In this document: positions 34,831 to 44,004 of the stretch, piece after piece
Layout of the letters: every line of letters starts with the position of its first letter
Position numbering within the stretch: the first letter of the stretch is position 1
Assembly (NCBI GenBank): GCA_002422795.1
Contig: DITJ01000004.1
Coordinates: forward strand, 45,877 to 109,876
From: Alphaproteobacteria bacterium UBA6187
GTDB lineage: Bacteria > Pseudomonadota > Alphaproteobacteria > Rickettsiales > UBA6187
DNA: 64,000 nucleotides
Direction of reading: 5' to 3'
Program-made: the position numbers and the translations under genes
The notes under the pieces: generated by a model
What the model was told of the DNA's origin: nothing
Seen by the model: only the letters and a program-made list of their open reading frames with translations
Database searches by the model: none

Positions 34831-36054
34831 ATGAACGCTAATATAAAACTACCAATATACATGGACTACCAGGCCACAACGCCTATGGACCCGCGTGTAT
34901 TTGAAGCGATGACACCATATTTTATGGAAAAATTCGGCAACCCGCATTCCAGCGGCCATAAATTTGGCTGGGAAGCGGAAGCTGCAACTGACCTTGCGCG
35001 TGAGCAGGTGGCAGCGTTAATCGGCGCGAATGAAAAAGAAATCATTTTCACTTCAGGCGCAACTGAATCGAACAACCTTGCTATAAAAGGTATTGCAAAA
35101 TTTTATGGTGATAAGAAAAACCATATAATCACCGTGGTAACTGAGCATAAATGCGTGCTTGATACCTGCCGCCACTTAGAGCGTGAGGGTATGAATGTTA
35201 CATATCTGCCAGTGCAGAAAAACGGCCTGATTGACCTTGCTGAGCTTGAAAAAGCTATCACTGATAAAACAGTTTTAATATCGGTAATGGCGGTTAATAA
35301 CGAAATTGGTGTTATCCAGCCACTCAAGGAAATTGGCGCGCTTTGCCGCAAATACGGAGCGTTTTTCCATACAGATGCCGCGCAAGGCTTCGGCAAGATA
35401 CCTCTTGATGTTGAGGAAATGAACATCGATTTGATGAGCATTTCCGGCCATAAAATTTATGGGCCAAAAGGTATTGGCGCTTTATTTGTAAGGCGTAAAC
35501 CAAGGGTTCGCCTTATACCGATTATAAATGGCGGTGGGCAGGAACGCGGTTTCCGTTCTGGTACACTTCCAACCCCATTAGTGGTGGGTTTGGGCGAGGC
35601 AGCGCGCCTTGCTAAAATTGAAATGGTGGAAGAAAATAAACGCCTTACCTATTTAAGCGGCAAGCTTTATGATAATATAATGGCTAAAGCTAAGGATGTT
35701 TTCTTAAATGGCGATAAAGAACATCGCATAGCTGGCAATTTGAATTTAAGTTTTGCCTATATTGAAGGTGAATCAATGATTATGGCTATTAAAACCCTGG
35801 CAGTAAGTTCAGGTTCGGCATGCACATCATCAAGCCTTGAGCCTTCTTATGTTCTGCGCTCAATCGGTGTGGGTGAGGAACTGGCGCATACTTCCATAAG
35901 GTTCGGCATAGGCCGCTTTACAACAGAAGCCGAAATTGATTATGCAATTGAAATTGTTACCGGCTCTATCGATAAGCTCAGGGAAATGAGTCCTTTATGG
36001 GAAATGGTTCAGGAAGGAATTGATATTGAGAAGATTGAGTGGGCAGCTCATTAG
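34831..36054 (+). CDS. iscS: Cysteine desulfurase IscS
   Basis: A 407-residue PLP enzyme and the main sulfur donor to IscU. It begins [17 protein letters not shown]. The PLP Lys is in [15 protein letters not shown], and the catalytic Cys loop is [22 protein letters not shown] three bases earlier is possible, but the ATG at 34831 is 6 bases from GGAG. Length and motifs are those of housekeeping IscS, including mitochondrial Nfs1. Confidence 0.97.
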   Translation: MNANIKLPIYMDYQATTPMDPRVFEAMTPYFMEKFGNPHSSGHKFGWEAEAATDLAREQVAALIGANEKEIIFTSGATESNNLAIKGIAKFYGDKKNHIITVVTEHKCVLDTCRHLEREGMNVTYLPVQKNGLIDLAELEKAITDKTVLISVMAVNNEIGVIQPLKEIGALCRKYGAFFHTDAAQGFGKIPLDVEEMNIDLMSISGHKIYGPKGIGALFVRRKPRVRLIPIINGGGQERGFRSGTLPTPLVVGLGEAARLAKIEMVEENKRLTYLSGKLYDNIMAKAKDVFLNGDKEHRIAGNLNLSFAYIEGESMIMAIKTLAVSSGSACTSSSLEPSYVLRSIGVGEELAHTSIRFGIGRFTTEAEIDYAIEIVTGSIDKLREMSPLWEMVQEGIDIEKIEWAAH

Positions 36055-36106
36055 GATTTAAGATTTATACTTTTAATCTTAAATCTTAAATTTTAAATCT
36101 AAAATT
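36053..36106. repeat. Heptad-array hairpin between iscS and iscU
   Basis: A compact AT-rich palindrome made of TTAAGAT/TTAAATC-type 7-bp words on both sides of a few central bases. It is shorter than the other junction elements. The iscU ribosome site follows about 25 bp later. Confidence 0.75.
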
Positions 36107-36143
36107 TTCTAAGCCCGTAAACGTAAATATTGGAGATAAAACA

Positions 36144-36518
36144 TTGGCTTACAGCGAAAAAGTAATCGATCACTACGAAAACCCGCGCAATGTGGGTTCT
36201 TTTGGTAAAGAAGAATCAGGCATAGGCACAGGGCTTGTTGGCGCGCCAGCTTGTGGTGACGTTATGAAATTACAGATAAAAGTAAAAGATGGCATAATTG
36301 AAGATGCTAAATTTAAAACTTTCGGCTGTGGTTCTGCGATTGCATCATCATCACTTATAACCGAGATGGTAAAGGGCAAGTCCTTAGAAGATGCTGGCAA
36401 AATAAAGAATTTAGAGATAGCGCAAGAATTATCACTGCCGCCTGTAAAGATTCACTGCTCAGTTTTAGCAGAAGATGCGATTAAGGCCGCGATTGAGGAT
36501 TATAAGAAGAATAATTAA
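36144..36518 (+). CDS. iscU: Fe-S cluster scaffold protein IscU
   Basis: A 124-residue scaffold. The three cluster Cys are in VGAPACGDVMK, TFGCGSAIASSS and PPVKIHCSVLAEDAI, the Asp of the first motif (CGD) is present, and the HscA-recognition LPPVK sequence is seen. Translation must start at TTG (36144), giving MAYSEKVIDHYENPRNVG, with GGAG 9 bases upstream. The weak start may lower its yield relative to its neighbours. Confidence 0.96.
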   Translation: MAYSEKVIDHYENPRNVGSFGKEESGIGTGLVGAPACGDVMKLQIKVKDGIIEDAKFKTFGCGSAIASSSLITEMVKGKSLEDAGKIKNLEIAQELSLPPVKIHCSVLAEDAIKAAIEDYKKNN

Positions 36519-36523
36519 TTAGT

Positions 36524-36598
36524 TGTCAGAGTTTAGAATTCAGAGTTCAGTGTTACGGCTGACTTTTCTGAACTCTGAATTCTGAATTCTGGACTCTA
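36524..36598. repeat. Heptad-array hairpin between iscU and iscA
   Basis: The left arm GTCAGAG/TTTAGAA/TTCAGAG and the right arm CTGAACT/CTGAATT/CTGAATT are complementary. The words are nearly the same as in the proB-proA hairpin at 7890-8000, although the loci are far apart. The loop is about 15 bases. Confidence 0.88.
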
Positions 36599-36603
36599 AA
36601 TAT

Positions 36604-36954
36604 ATGGCAAAAGCACCAATAAACATCACAGAAACAGCCGCAATACGCATCCAGGCATTATTAGAGCAGCGGGGCAAGCCTTCTGCCGGAATAAAGGTTG
36701 GCGTGCGTTCTGGCGGCTGTTCTGGCCTGGCCTATACAATTGAATACGCCGATGAAATTGGCCCTTATGATGAAGTGGTGGCGTATCCTGATAGCACAGA
36801 TACAAAATTTAAGGTGTTAATTGACCCTAAAGCGATAATGTATATTATCGGCACGAATATGGATTATATAGAAGGCAAAATGAAATCTGGTTTTGAATTC
36901 GTAAATCCAAATGAAAAAGGTCGCTGCGGTTGCGGTGAGAGTTTTAATGTTTGA
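36604..36954 (+). CDS. iscA: A-type Fe-S carrier protein IscA/ErpA family
   Basis: A 116-residue carrier with the three conserved Cys in GVRSGGCSGLAYTIEYAD and the C-terminal GRCGCGESFNV. It receives clusters from IscU for delivery to 4Fe-4S proteins. Its place after iscU and before hscB is standard. Confidence 0.95.
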   Translation: MAKAPINITETAAIRIQALLEQRGKPSAGIKVGVRSGGCSGLAYTIEYADEIGPYDEVVAYPDSTDTKFKVLIDPKAIMYIIGTNMDYIEGKMKSGFEFVNPNEKGRCGCGESFNV

Positions 36955-37053
36955 GGAGAGTGTGGGAGTGTAAGAGTGTAAGAATGTAAGTGAAAGACTA
37001 AGGATGAATTCTAAATTTCTTTTACTTACACTCTTACATTCTTACACTCTCCT
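36954..37053. repeat. Octad-array hairpin between iscA and hscB
   Basis: The left arm (36954-36993) repeats GAGTGTAA/GAATGTAA. The right arm (37021-37053) repeats CTTACACT/CTTACATT. The words are almost the same as those in the comF-nitrilase element at 31174-31320. The period is 8 bp. Confidence 0.88.
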
Positions 37054-37061
37054 TAATACTA

Positions 37062-37652
37062 ATGACTATAAAATGCTGGAACTGCAATACTCCATTAGGT
37101 GCAACAGATTTATTCTGCCAACTTTGCGCAAAAATCCAGCCGCCAGCGCAAACCGATCATTTCACCCGCCTTTCCATGCCACATGATTTCGACCTTGGCA
37201 TAAAAAAGCTTGAAGTTGCTTATTTTTCCATGCAGACAAAACTCCACCCCGACCGCTTTACTGCTAAAAGCGAAAAGGAAAAACTATTTTCCATGCAGCA
37301 ATCAATGAGTGTGAACGAGGCTTATGAGGCACTAAAAAGCCCGCTTAGCCGCGCCGAATATTTATTGAAACTTGAAGGCATAATTGTTAATGCAGATAAT
37401 AGCACAGTAAAGCCATCGCAGGAATTATTGATGGAAAGCCTTGAGGCGCGTGAGGCATTATCTAATGCAAAAACACCGGAAGATATAAGGCAGATTACCA
37501 TTGAAAATATGGAACACCGCCTTGAAGCAATAGATTCAATAAAGCAGAATTTTATTGATAGAAAATTTGAAGATGCAGCACAAAATACTATAAGGCTGCG
37601 TTATTTAGAAAAATTAAATGAGGAGATAAAAAGGGAGGGGACAAAGGGATAA
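37062..37652 (+). CDS. hscB: Co-chaperone HscB with N-terminal tetracysteine motif
   Basis: A 196-residue J-domain protein that delivers IscU to HscA. The J domain contains KLHPDRFTA (HPD), then the C-terminal three-helix IscU-binding domain. The N-terminus adds KCWNCNTPLGATDLFCQLC, followed by AKIQPP: two CxxC pairs that match the zinc-binding extension of eukaryotic HSC20 (HSCB). Most bacterial HscB proteins, such as that of E. coli, start directly at the J domain. Confidence 0.93.
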   Translation: MTIKCWNCNTPLGATDLFCQLCAKIQPPAQTDHFTRLSMPHDFDLGIKKLEVAYFSMQTKLHPDRFTAKSEKEKLFSMQQSMSVNEAYEALKSPLSRAEYLLKLEGIIVNADNSTVKPSQELLMESLEAREALSNAKTPEDIRQITIENMEHRLEAIDSIKQNFIDRKFEDAAQNTIRLRYLEKLNEEIKREGTKG

Positions 37653-37768
37653 GGGAATAAGGGATTAAGAGAGAAAGAAAAGGGAAAGGGAGAAGAGAAT
37701 CCTTACTAATACCTTGTCAATTTACCTTAATCCCTTAATCCCTTATTCCCTTATCCCTTTGTCCCTTC
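37637..37768. repeat. Octad-array hairpin between hscB and hscA
   Basis: The left arm (37637-37669) is AAGGGATA/AAGGGAAT/AAGGGATT. The right arm (37728-37768) repeats CTTAATCC/CTTATTCC. The arms overlap the end of hscB. Purine-rich sequence lies between them. Confidence 0.87.
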
Positions 37769-37774
37769 ACTGCT

Positions 37775-39631
37775 ATGTTATTACAAATCCATGAACCAGG
37801 CCAAACACCCCTGCCACACGAAAATGATGATGAAATTGCTATAGGCATAGACCTTGGCACAACCAATTCGCTTGTGGCATTTGCAAAAGATGGCAAACCG
37901 GAAGTTATGGCCGATGAGCAGGGTAATTTCCTGCACCCATCTATAGTTAGCTATTTAGAAAATGGTGCAGTTGTAACTGGTCATGCAGCAAAAATCGGGA
38001 ACGGACAGGTTATAAGTTCCATAAAGCGGCTGATGGGTAAGGGTGCGGGCGACGTAAAAAAAATCTCCGGCCAGTTACCATATAAAATTGCTGCAAGTGA
38101 AGGAATGGTAAGGCTGGATATTGGGGGCAAGAAACTTACCCCCGTGGAAATATCATCAGAAATTTTAAAATCCCTAAAGAAGATTGCTGAAAAAGCATTA
38201 AGCAAAGAAATATCAAAAGCGGTGATTACTGTTCCGGCATATTTTGATGACTCCGCCCGCACTGCCACGCGGGATGCCGCAAGGCTTGCCGGTATGGAAG
38301 TTTTGCGCCTGGTAAATGAACCAACGGCAGCAGCGCTTGCTTATGGGCTGGATAAAGGGGCGGAAGGTATTTATGCCATATATGATTTGGGCGGTGGCAC
38401 GTTTGATATATCCATATTAAAAATGGAAAAAGGTGTATTTCAGGTACTTGCAACTGGCGGCACTATCGAGATTGGCGGCGATGATTTCGACCGCGAAGTT
38501 GCCGAAATTTTCCTATGGCAATGCCGTAATATTTCTGGAAGCAGCCTTAACCCTTCCGAATTAGAACTTAAAGAATTACTAAAAACCGCACGAAAAGCCA
38601 AAGAATATTTGAGCGAAAATGAAGATGGTGAGTTTGCAGTTACTATTTCCGGGCAGAAATTTACAGCAAAAATCAGCCGCACAGAACTAGAAAAAGCCAT
38701 GCAGCCATATATAAGTGCAACACTTGATATTTCCGAGCAAGTGCTGGTTGACGCGGATGTAACCCGTGATGAAATTAAAGGTGTGGTGCTAGTGGGCGGC
38801 TCCACCCGCGCGCCGCTGGTACGCGCCTATGTAAAAAATATATTGGGCAAAGAGCCGCTGATTGATATCGACCCTGATAAAGTAGTTGCCGAAGGCGCGG
38901 CTCTCCAGGCCGAAGGGCTAACGCGTGGTTCTGATAATTTATTGCTGGATGTAATTCCGCTATCGCTAGGCTTAGAAACTATGGGCGGACTGGTGGAAAA
39001 AGTAATCCACCGCAATACCCCGATACCGGTTTCAAAAGCGCAAGAATTCACCACCTATCAGGATGGGCAAACCGGTATGGTGATCCATGTTGTGCAGGGT
39101 GAACGTGAAATGACCCAGCAAAACCGCTCGCTGGCAAAATTTGAGTTAAAAAACATTCCGGCAATGAAAGCCGGCATTGCGCGTATTAAGGTTGTTTTTG
39201 CTGTGGATGCTGACGGACTGCTTACTGTTAGCGCATTGGAAGAAACAACCGGAACCCGCCAAACAATTGAAGTGAAGCCTTCTTATGGCCTAAGCCATGA
39301 AGAAATAAAAGAAATGTTATATGCTTCTATGGAACATGGCAGGGATGATATGGCGATGCGTCTTTTAGCGGAGGCGAAAATTGAAGCGCAAAGGCTTATA
39401 ATAGCTCTTGATAGCAGCATTAAAGATGATTCCGATTTACTTTCAACAAGTGAACTTAGTGATATTAATAGACTGAAGAACAAGTTACAGGAAAGCCTGC
39501 AAGGTGAGGATAGGGAATTGATTCTTGCAAATAATAAGAAACTCGAAGAAATATCCACAGATTTTGCCTCAAACATAATGAACAAACATATTGCCGCTTC
39601 CTTAAAGGGAAGGCGGATTGAGGAGTGTTGA
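37775..39631 (+). CDS. hscA: Fe-S assembly chaperone HscA (DnaK family)
   Basis: A 618-residue Hsp70. The nucleotide-binding domain has IGIDLGTTNSLVAF, VITVPAYFDDSARTATRDAA and IYDLGGGTFDISIL. The substrate domain has the SLGLETMGGLVEKVI linker region and ends shorter than DnaK, without an acidic tail. It releases clusters from IscU with HscB. No ferredoxin (fdx) gene follows; the next gene is lptD. Confidence 0.95.
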   Translation: MLLQIHEPGQTPLPHENDDEIAIGIDLGTTNSLVAFAKDGKPEVMADEQGNFLHPSIVSYLENGAVVTGHAAKIGNGQVISSIKRLMGKGAGDVKKISGQLPYKIAASEGMVRLDIGGKKLTPVEISSEILKSLKKIAEKALSKEISKAVITVPAYFDDSARTATRDAARLAGMEVLRLVNEPTAAALAYGLDKGAEGIYAIYDLGGGTFDISILKMEKGVFQVLATGGTIEIGGDDFDREVAEIFLWQCRNISGSSLNPSELELKELLKTARKAKEYLSENEDGEFAVTISGQKFTAKISRTELEKAMQPYISATLDISEQVLVDADVTRDEIKGVVLVGGSTRAPLVRAYVKNILGKEPLIDIDPDKVVAEGAALQAEGLTRGSDNLLLDVIPLSLGLETMGGLVEKVIHRNTPIPVSKAQEFTTYQDGQTGMVIHVVQGEREMTQQNRSLAKFELKNIPAMKAGIARIKVVFAVDADGLLTVSALEETTGTRQTIEVKPSYGLSHEEIKEMLYASMEHGRDDMAMRLLAEAKIEAQRLIIALDSSIKDDSDLLSTSELSDINRLKNKLQESLQGEDRELILANNKKLEEISTDFASNIMNKHIAASLKGRRIEEC

Positions 39632-39829
39632 TTTAGGGGTGGTTAGTGGTCAGTAAAGAGCAGTGTAAACAACGCTTAACACTTATCGCTCCTTGGATTA
39701 CTACTCCTTGACTTGCCACAAATATAAAACTACCTGATGACAAGGCAAAGAAATGCTGTTAAAGACTTTATATAATCTGGCCAGTGGGTTGGGAATTATA
39801 AGTTTTGTCTGTTTAAATATCTGGTAAAG

Positions 39830-42022
39830 ATGCGTATTATCTATGCAATATTGTTGATTTTATCTGCGGCAGCAGTGCCTGCTTTGTCGCGCGATGCATA
39901 TGCGCAGTCTGCTCCTTCCCTTAATTCAAATGGGATAACAAACACCCCAGCACTTATAAAAGCTGAAACAATTACCTATGATACCGAAAATGCTATTGTA
40001 ACCGCTATCGGTAATGTAGAAATTACGCAAGGCAAGCGGATATTACTTGCTGATAGCCTTACTTACGACAAAGATAATAATATTGTAAATGCACATGGAA
40101 ATATCAGCTTGCTTGAACCAGGCGGTACTGTGATATTTTCTGATCATGTGGAGTTACGGGATGATTTAAAAACCGGAATAGTAGAAAATTTCAGCGCACG
40201 TTTTTCTGATAATTCCTTAGTGGCTGCAAATAGCGGCGAGCGTATTGATGAAGATAAGATTGTAATCAAGCAGGTTGTATATTCGCCATGCCCGTTATGC
40301 AAGGAAACACCGGATAAAGATCCTTTATGGCAAGTATCTGCAAAAGAAGCGACTATTGATAGTAAAGACCAGAGGGTTATTTATAATAATGCTTTCTTTG
40401 AAATATATGGCGTACCAACTCTTTATACCCCTTATTTTTCTCATCCTACACCTGATGCAGATAGAAAAAGCGGTTTCCTGATACCTAAATACACGCATGA
40501 CGGAATTTTCGGAACTTCGGTAAAAACGCCATATTACTACAATATTGCACCAAATATGGATGCCACTATTTCCCCAACTTTTACTGCTAATGAAGGAGGA
40601 ATACTTGCAGGTGAGTTCAGGCACCTTGTTCCTGAGGGGGAGTATTTCTTGAAAGGCAGTATAACTAACCCTGAAAAGGTTGATGCATCGGGTAATAAAA
40701 TTGACGGTCATGATGTGCGCAGCCATATAGAGGGTAAGGGGGAATTTGCAATAAATGACTCATGGAACTGGGGTTTTCAAGGCAAAAGGGCATCGGATGA
40801 TACATATCTTAAGAGGTATAATTTCGGTGACGAGGATGTTTTAACCTCAAGCCTTCATGCTAACAAGATTGAGAACAGGGACCATATTTTAATTAATACT
40901 ATTTCATTCCAGGGGCTGAAAACCACCGATGATCCTGGGGAAACGCCGCTTATATTGCCTTATGCAGAATCCCACACAGAGCGAAGTATCGGGGAGAGTG
41001 GGGCAAGGGCAGCACTTGATACAAATATACTGGCTTTAACCAGGGATGAGGGAGCAAGCAGCAACAGAATATCTTTAAAAGGCACCGTTTCGCAGCCATA
41101 TATCACAAAATCCGGGAGTGTTTTTGAAGCTGCCGCATCGCTACGCGGGGATGGTTATGTTGTAAATGATGTGGAAGATCCTTCAAACCCGGCAAATACC
41201 CTAGATGGTTATGAAGAAAGGGTAATACCTGAGGCTAATTTGAAGTGGTCTTTGCCTATGGTAAAGAAAGGGGGGGAGCGCCATTATTTAATTGAGCCTA
41301 TTACAAATTTTATTGTTAGCCCAAATGGTGGCAATCCTGATAAAATCCCTAATGAAGATAGCCAGGACATAGAATTTTCTGCCGAAAACCTATTCGAAAA
41401 TAACCATTTTTCCGGCTATGACAGGATAGAGCATGGGCCAAGGGTGAATTATGGACTCAGGACAAGTGTAAGTGATTATAAAAAGGGAGATGTGAATTTC
41501 CTGTTCGGACAAAGCTACAGGGCGAATGAAAATCCTGATTTTAGCGTGCCGAGCGGTCTTTCTGATAACCTGTCTGACTATGTAGGAAAATTAAGTTATA
41601 ATAAAAATGATATTTTTGATGTTGCATATAAGTTCAGGTTTGATAAGGATAGTTTTGCCATAAGAAATAATACTGTGTCTGGAACGGTAAATTATGCCCC
41701 GGTACGCTTTACAATGGATTATGTGGCAATTAATGAAAATTCTGCCGCAACCTTATCAACCACAGCGCCGGATGAGAACCGTGAAGTTATAATAGCCGGA
41801 ACAAATATTGACCTTAGTGAGAAATGGGAATTCGAAGCCAATGGAAACAGGAACCTTGCAAGTGGTGAGTGGGTTTCTACAAAAAGTGGTTTTGTGTATA
41901 AGGGCGCGTGTGTAGACTTCTCACTGAATTGGTTAAGGGAATATACAAGGGATCGTGATATACAGCCAAACAGCACCTTTTCGTTCCAGGTTAATTTGAA
42001 GAATATGGGGCAACGTAATTAA
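39830..42022 (+). CDS. lptD: LPS assembly outer-membrane protein LptD
   Basis: A 730-residue protein with a signal peptide (LLILSAAAVPALSRDAYAQ). It has an OstA/LptA-like N-terminal domain (ALIKAETITYDTENAIVTAI, GNVEITQGKRILLADSLTYD) and a C-terminal beta-barrel (organic solvent tolerance protein domain). It inserts lipopolysaccharide into the outer membrane, so this organism makes LPS or a close variant. The Cys-rich YSPCPLC segment near residue 155 is typical. It is followed by surA, a chaperone for this barrel. Confidence 0.94.
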   Translation: MRIIYAILLILSAAAVPALSRDAYAQSAPSLNSNGITNTPALIKAETITYDTENAIVTAIGNVEITQGKRILLADSLTYDKDNNIVNAHGNISLLEPGGTVIFSDHVELRDDLKTGIVENFSARFSDNSLVAANSGERIDEDKIVIKQVVYSPCPLCKETPDKDPLWQVSAKEATIDSKDQRVIYNNAFFEIYGVPTLYTPYFSHPTPDADRKSGFLIPKYTHDGIFGTSVKTPYYYNIAPNMDATISPTFTANEGGILAGEFRHLVPEGEYFLKGSITNPEKVDASGNKIDGHDVRSHIEGKGEFAINDSWNWGFQGKRASDDTYLKRYNFGDEDVLTSSLHANKIENRDHILINTISFQGLKTTDDPGETPLILPYAESHTERSIGESGARAALDTNILALTRDEGASSNRISLKGTVSQPYITKSGSVFEAAASLRGDGYVVNDVEDPSNPANTLDGYEERVIPEANLKWSLPMVKKGGERHYLIEPITNFIVSPNGGNPDKIPNEDSQDIEFSAENLFENNHFSGYDRIEHGPRVNYGLRTSVSDYKKGDVNFLFGQSYRANENPDFSVPSGLSDNLSDYVGKLSYNKNDIFDVAYKFRFDKDSFAIRNNTVSGTVNYAPVRFTMDYVAINENSAATLSTTAPDENREVIIAGTNIDLSEKWEFEANGNRNLASGEWVSTKSGFVYKGACVDFSLNWLREYTRDRDIQPNSTFSFQVNLKNMGQRN

Positions 42023-42036
42023 GATTGGAATTTAAA

Positions 42037-43029
42037 ATGATAAAAATTAAAAAAACAATGTCGAGGATAGGCATTATACGAAATTTACATTTAATTGGAT
42101 TTATTATTTTGCTAGCTTCTGCTTTGCCCGCAATGGCACAAAAAGAGCTTGGTATTGCAGCTATAGTAAATAACAGCGCTATATCTACCGTAGATCTTAG
42201 GGAGCGTATGGGAATCGCCATGTTTGCCTCTAACCTTCCAAAAGGAAAAGGGTTTGAAGAGAAACTGCTTCCACAAGTGCTCCGTAACCTTATCGACGAA
42301 CGCATTTATCTGAAGGAAGCTGAAAATCTTGGTATTGAAATCAGCAAGGAGGATATAGGCAGGGTGGTTGCCGATATAGAAAAAAGAAACGGTATTCAGC
42401 CCGGCAAATTCGAGCAATATATGAATTTGAATGGAGCTTCTTATAGCTCGATGATCGATCAAATAAGAGCGCAGCTTACCTGGAATAAAATAATAGCAAA
42501 GAAAATCCGCCCGCAAGTTAATGTAACAGATAAGGAAATAGCTGAGAAAATAGAGTATATTTCAAACCAGGCAGGGGCTGAGGAGGCTAATATTTCAGAA
42601 ATATTATTACTTGTTGATTCTGAAAACGAAGATAAAAAAATCAAAGACCTGGCTAATAAACTGATAGGGCAGCTTCGGAAGGGCGGGGATTTTAATAAAA
42701 TCGCCAAGCAATTTTCAAAAGCTTCTACGGCAGAAAATGGTGGTGATATTGGTTGGATAAGGGTAGCACAACTTCCTGATGAACTTTCCGGCCTTGTGAA
42801 AAATATGCAGGCTGGTGAAGTATCTGACCCTATCAAAACTACAGAAGGCTATGCTGTAGTAAAACTGAAGGAAAAACGAACAACCGCAGCCCTTGATAAA
42901 GATGCGGCATCTAACGTGGAGCTAAAAAATAAAATACGTGAAAACTTAATGATGAAAAAAATGGAAATTCGCGCTAACAAATATTTACGCGAATTGCGCC
43001 GTGGTGCATTTATTGAAGTGAGGATTTGA
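42037..43029 (+). CDS. surA: Periplasmic chaperone/peptidyl-prolyl isomerase SurA
   Basis: About 330 residues with a signal peptide (LIGFIILLASALPAMAQ), a SurA N-terminal domain (IAAIVNNSAISTVDLRERM) and one parvulin domain (FNKIAKQFSKASTAENGGDI, GWIRVAQLPDELSGLV). E. coli SurA has two parvulin domains; one is common in alphaproteobacteria. A TTG at 42025 is in frame, but the ATG at 42037 is preferred. pdxA, often between surA and ksgA, is absent. Confidence 0.93.
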   Translation: MIKIKKTMSRIGIIRNLHLIGFIILLASALPAMAQKELGIAAIVNNSAISTVDLRERMGIAMFASNLPKGKGFEEKLLPQVLRNLIDERIYLKEAENLGIEISKEDIGRVVADIEKRNGIQPGKFEQYMNLNGASYSSMIDQIRAQLTWNKIIAKKIRPQVNVTDKEIAEKIEYISNQAGAEEANISEILLLVDSENEDKKIKDLANKLIGQLRKGGDFNKIAKQFSKASTAENGGDIGWIRVAQLPDELSGLVKNMQAGEVSDPIKTTEGYAVVKLKEKRTTAALDKDAASNVELKNKIRENLMMKKMEIRANKYLRELRRGAFIEVRI

Positions 43030-43033
43030 AGTA

Positions 43034-43113
43034 ATTTTAGATTTAAGAAGTAAGATTTAAGATTTACGAATCATAAATCATAAATCATAAATCATAAATC
43101 ATAAATCTTAAAT
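43034..43113. repeat. Heptad-array element between surA and ksgA
   Basis: The left part repeats AGATTTA-type words. The right part is a direct array of five AATCATA units followed by AATCTTA. Complementarity between the two parts is partial. The uniform right array suggests recent expansion by slippage. Confidence 0.82.
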
Positions 43114-43121
43114 GTATTTTT

Positions 43122-43958
43122 ATGAAAAACACCCTGGACTCCCTCCTTCCCATACGCGATATAGTGCAAAAATATGGCATAAATGCAGATAAAAAACTTG
43201 GGCAGAATTTTCTTTTCGATCTTAATCTTACCGATAAAATTGCGCGTAGCGCCGGTAACTTAAAAGATGTGCAGGTGCTTGAAATAGGCCCCGGGCCTGG
43301 GGCGCTCACCCGTTCACTCTTAAAAGCCGGTGCGATAGTTACCGCAATTGAGATGGATAAAAAATGTGTAAATGCTTTGGAATCATCACTCATGCCTGCT
43401 GCGGAGGGGCGTCTTAAGATAATTAGTGGTGATGCGCTGGATATAAGAACTTATGCAAATCTTCCGCCAAAAATGATGGTTGTTGCCAACTTGCCTTATA
43501 ATATATCAACCGCGCTTCTCACAATGTGGCTGGATAGACTGGAATCATTTTCAGGCTTTACTTTGATGTTCCAGAAAGAAGTTGCCGATAGGATAATGTC
43601 TGCACCAAATAGTAAAGATTATGGGCGTTTATCTGTTAAAGTACAGTGGGTTTGCGATACCGGGCATGAATTTGATATACCGCCTACTGCATTTTTTCCG
43701 CCCCCGAAGGTTACATCTTCGGTTATCACTATCACCCCGCTTGCTGAAAAAAGGGCGGAGGCAAATGTTGAAACTTTAGAGAGATTATGCAAGGCGGTTT
43801 TTGGGCAAAGGCGCAAAACACTGCGTGTAAGCTTAAAACAGATAAGCGATAATCCTGTTGCATTGCTACAAAAAGTCGGCATTGATGATAATAGAAGGCC
43901 GGAGCAGCTTAGTGTTGAGGAATTTTGTGCGCTTGCGCGGGCGATAGATGAAAAATAA
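43122..43958 (+). CDS. rsmA: 16S rRNA dimethyladenosine transferase (KsgA/RsmA)
   Basis: A 278-residue methyltransferase that dimethylates A1518 and A1519 of 16S rRNA. It has KKLGQNFLFDLNLTDKI, the SAM loop VLEIGPGPGALTRSLL, and the catalytic NLPY motif in VVANLPYNISTALL. The C-terminal domain includes FGQRRKTLRVSLK. Length and motifs are standard. Confidence 0.96.
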   Translation: MKNTLDSLLPIRDIVQKYGINADKKLGQNFLFDLNLTDKIARSAGNLKDVQVLEIGPGPGALTRSLLKAGAIVTAIEMDKKCVNALESSLMPAAEGRLKIISGDALDIRTYANLPPKMMVVANLPYNISTALLTMWLDRLESFSGFTLMFQKEVADRIMSAPNSKDYGRLSVKVQWVCDTGHEFDIPPTAFFPPPKVTSSVITITPLAEKRAEANVETLERLCKAVFGQRRKTLRVSLKQISDNPVALLQKVGIDDNRRPEQLSVEEFCALARAIDEK

Positions 43959-44004
43959 GAAAAATATCCCGGAAGCTGGTTTGTTCCCGGGATTAATATC
44001 CTGC

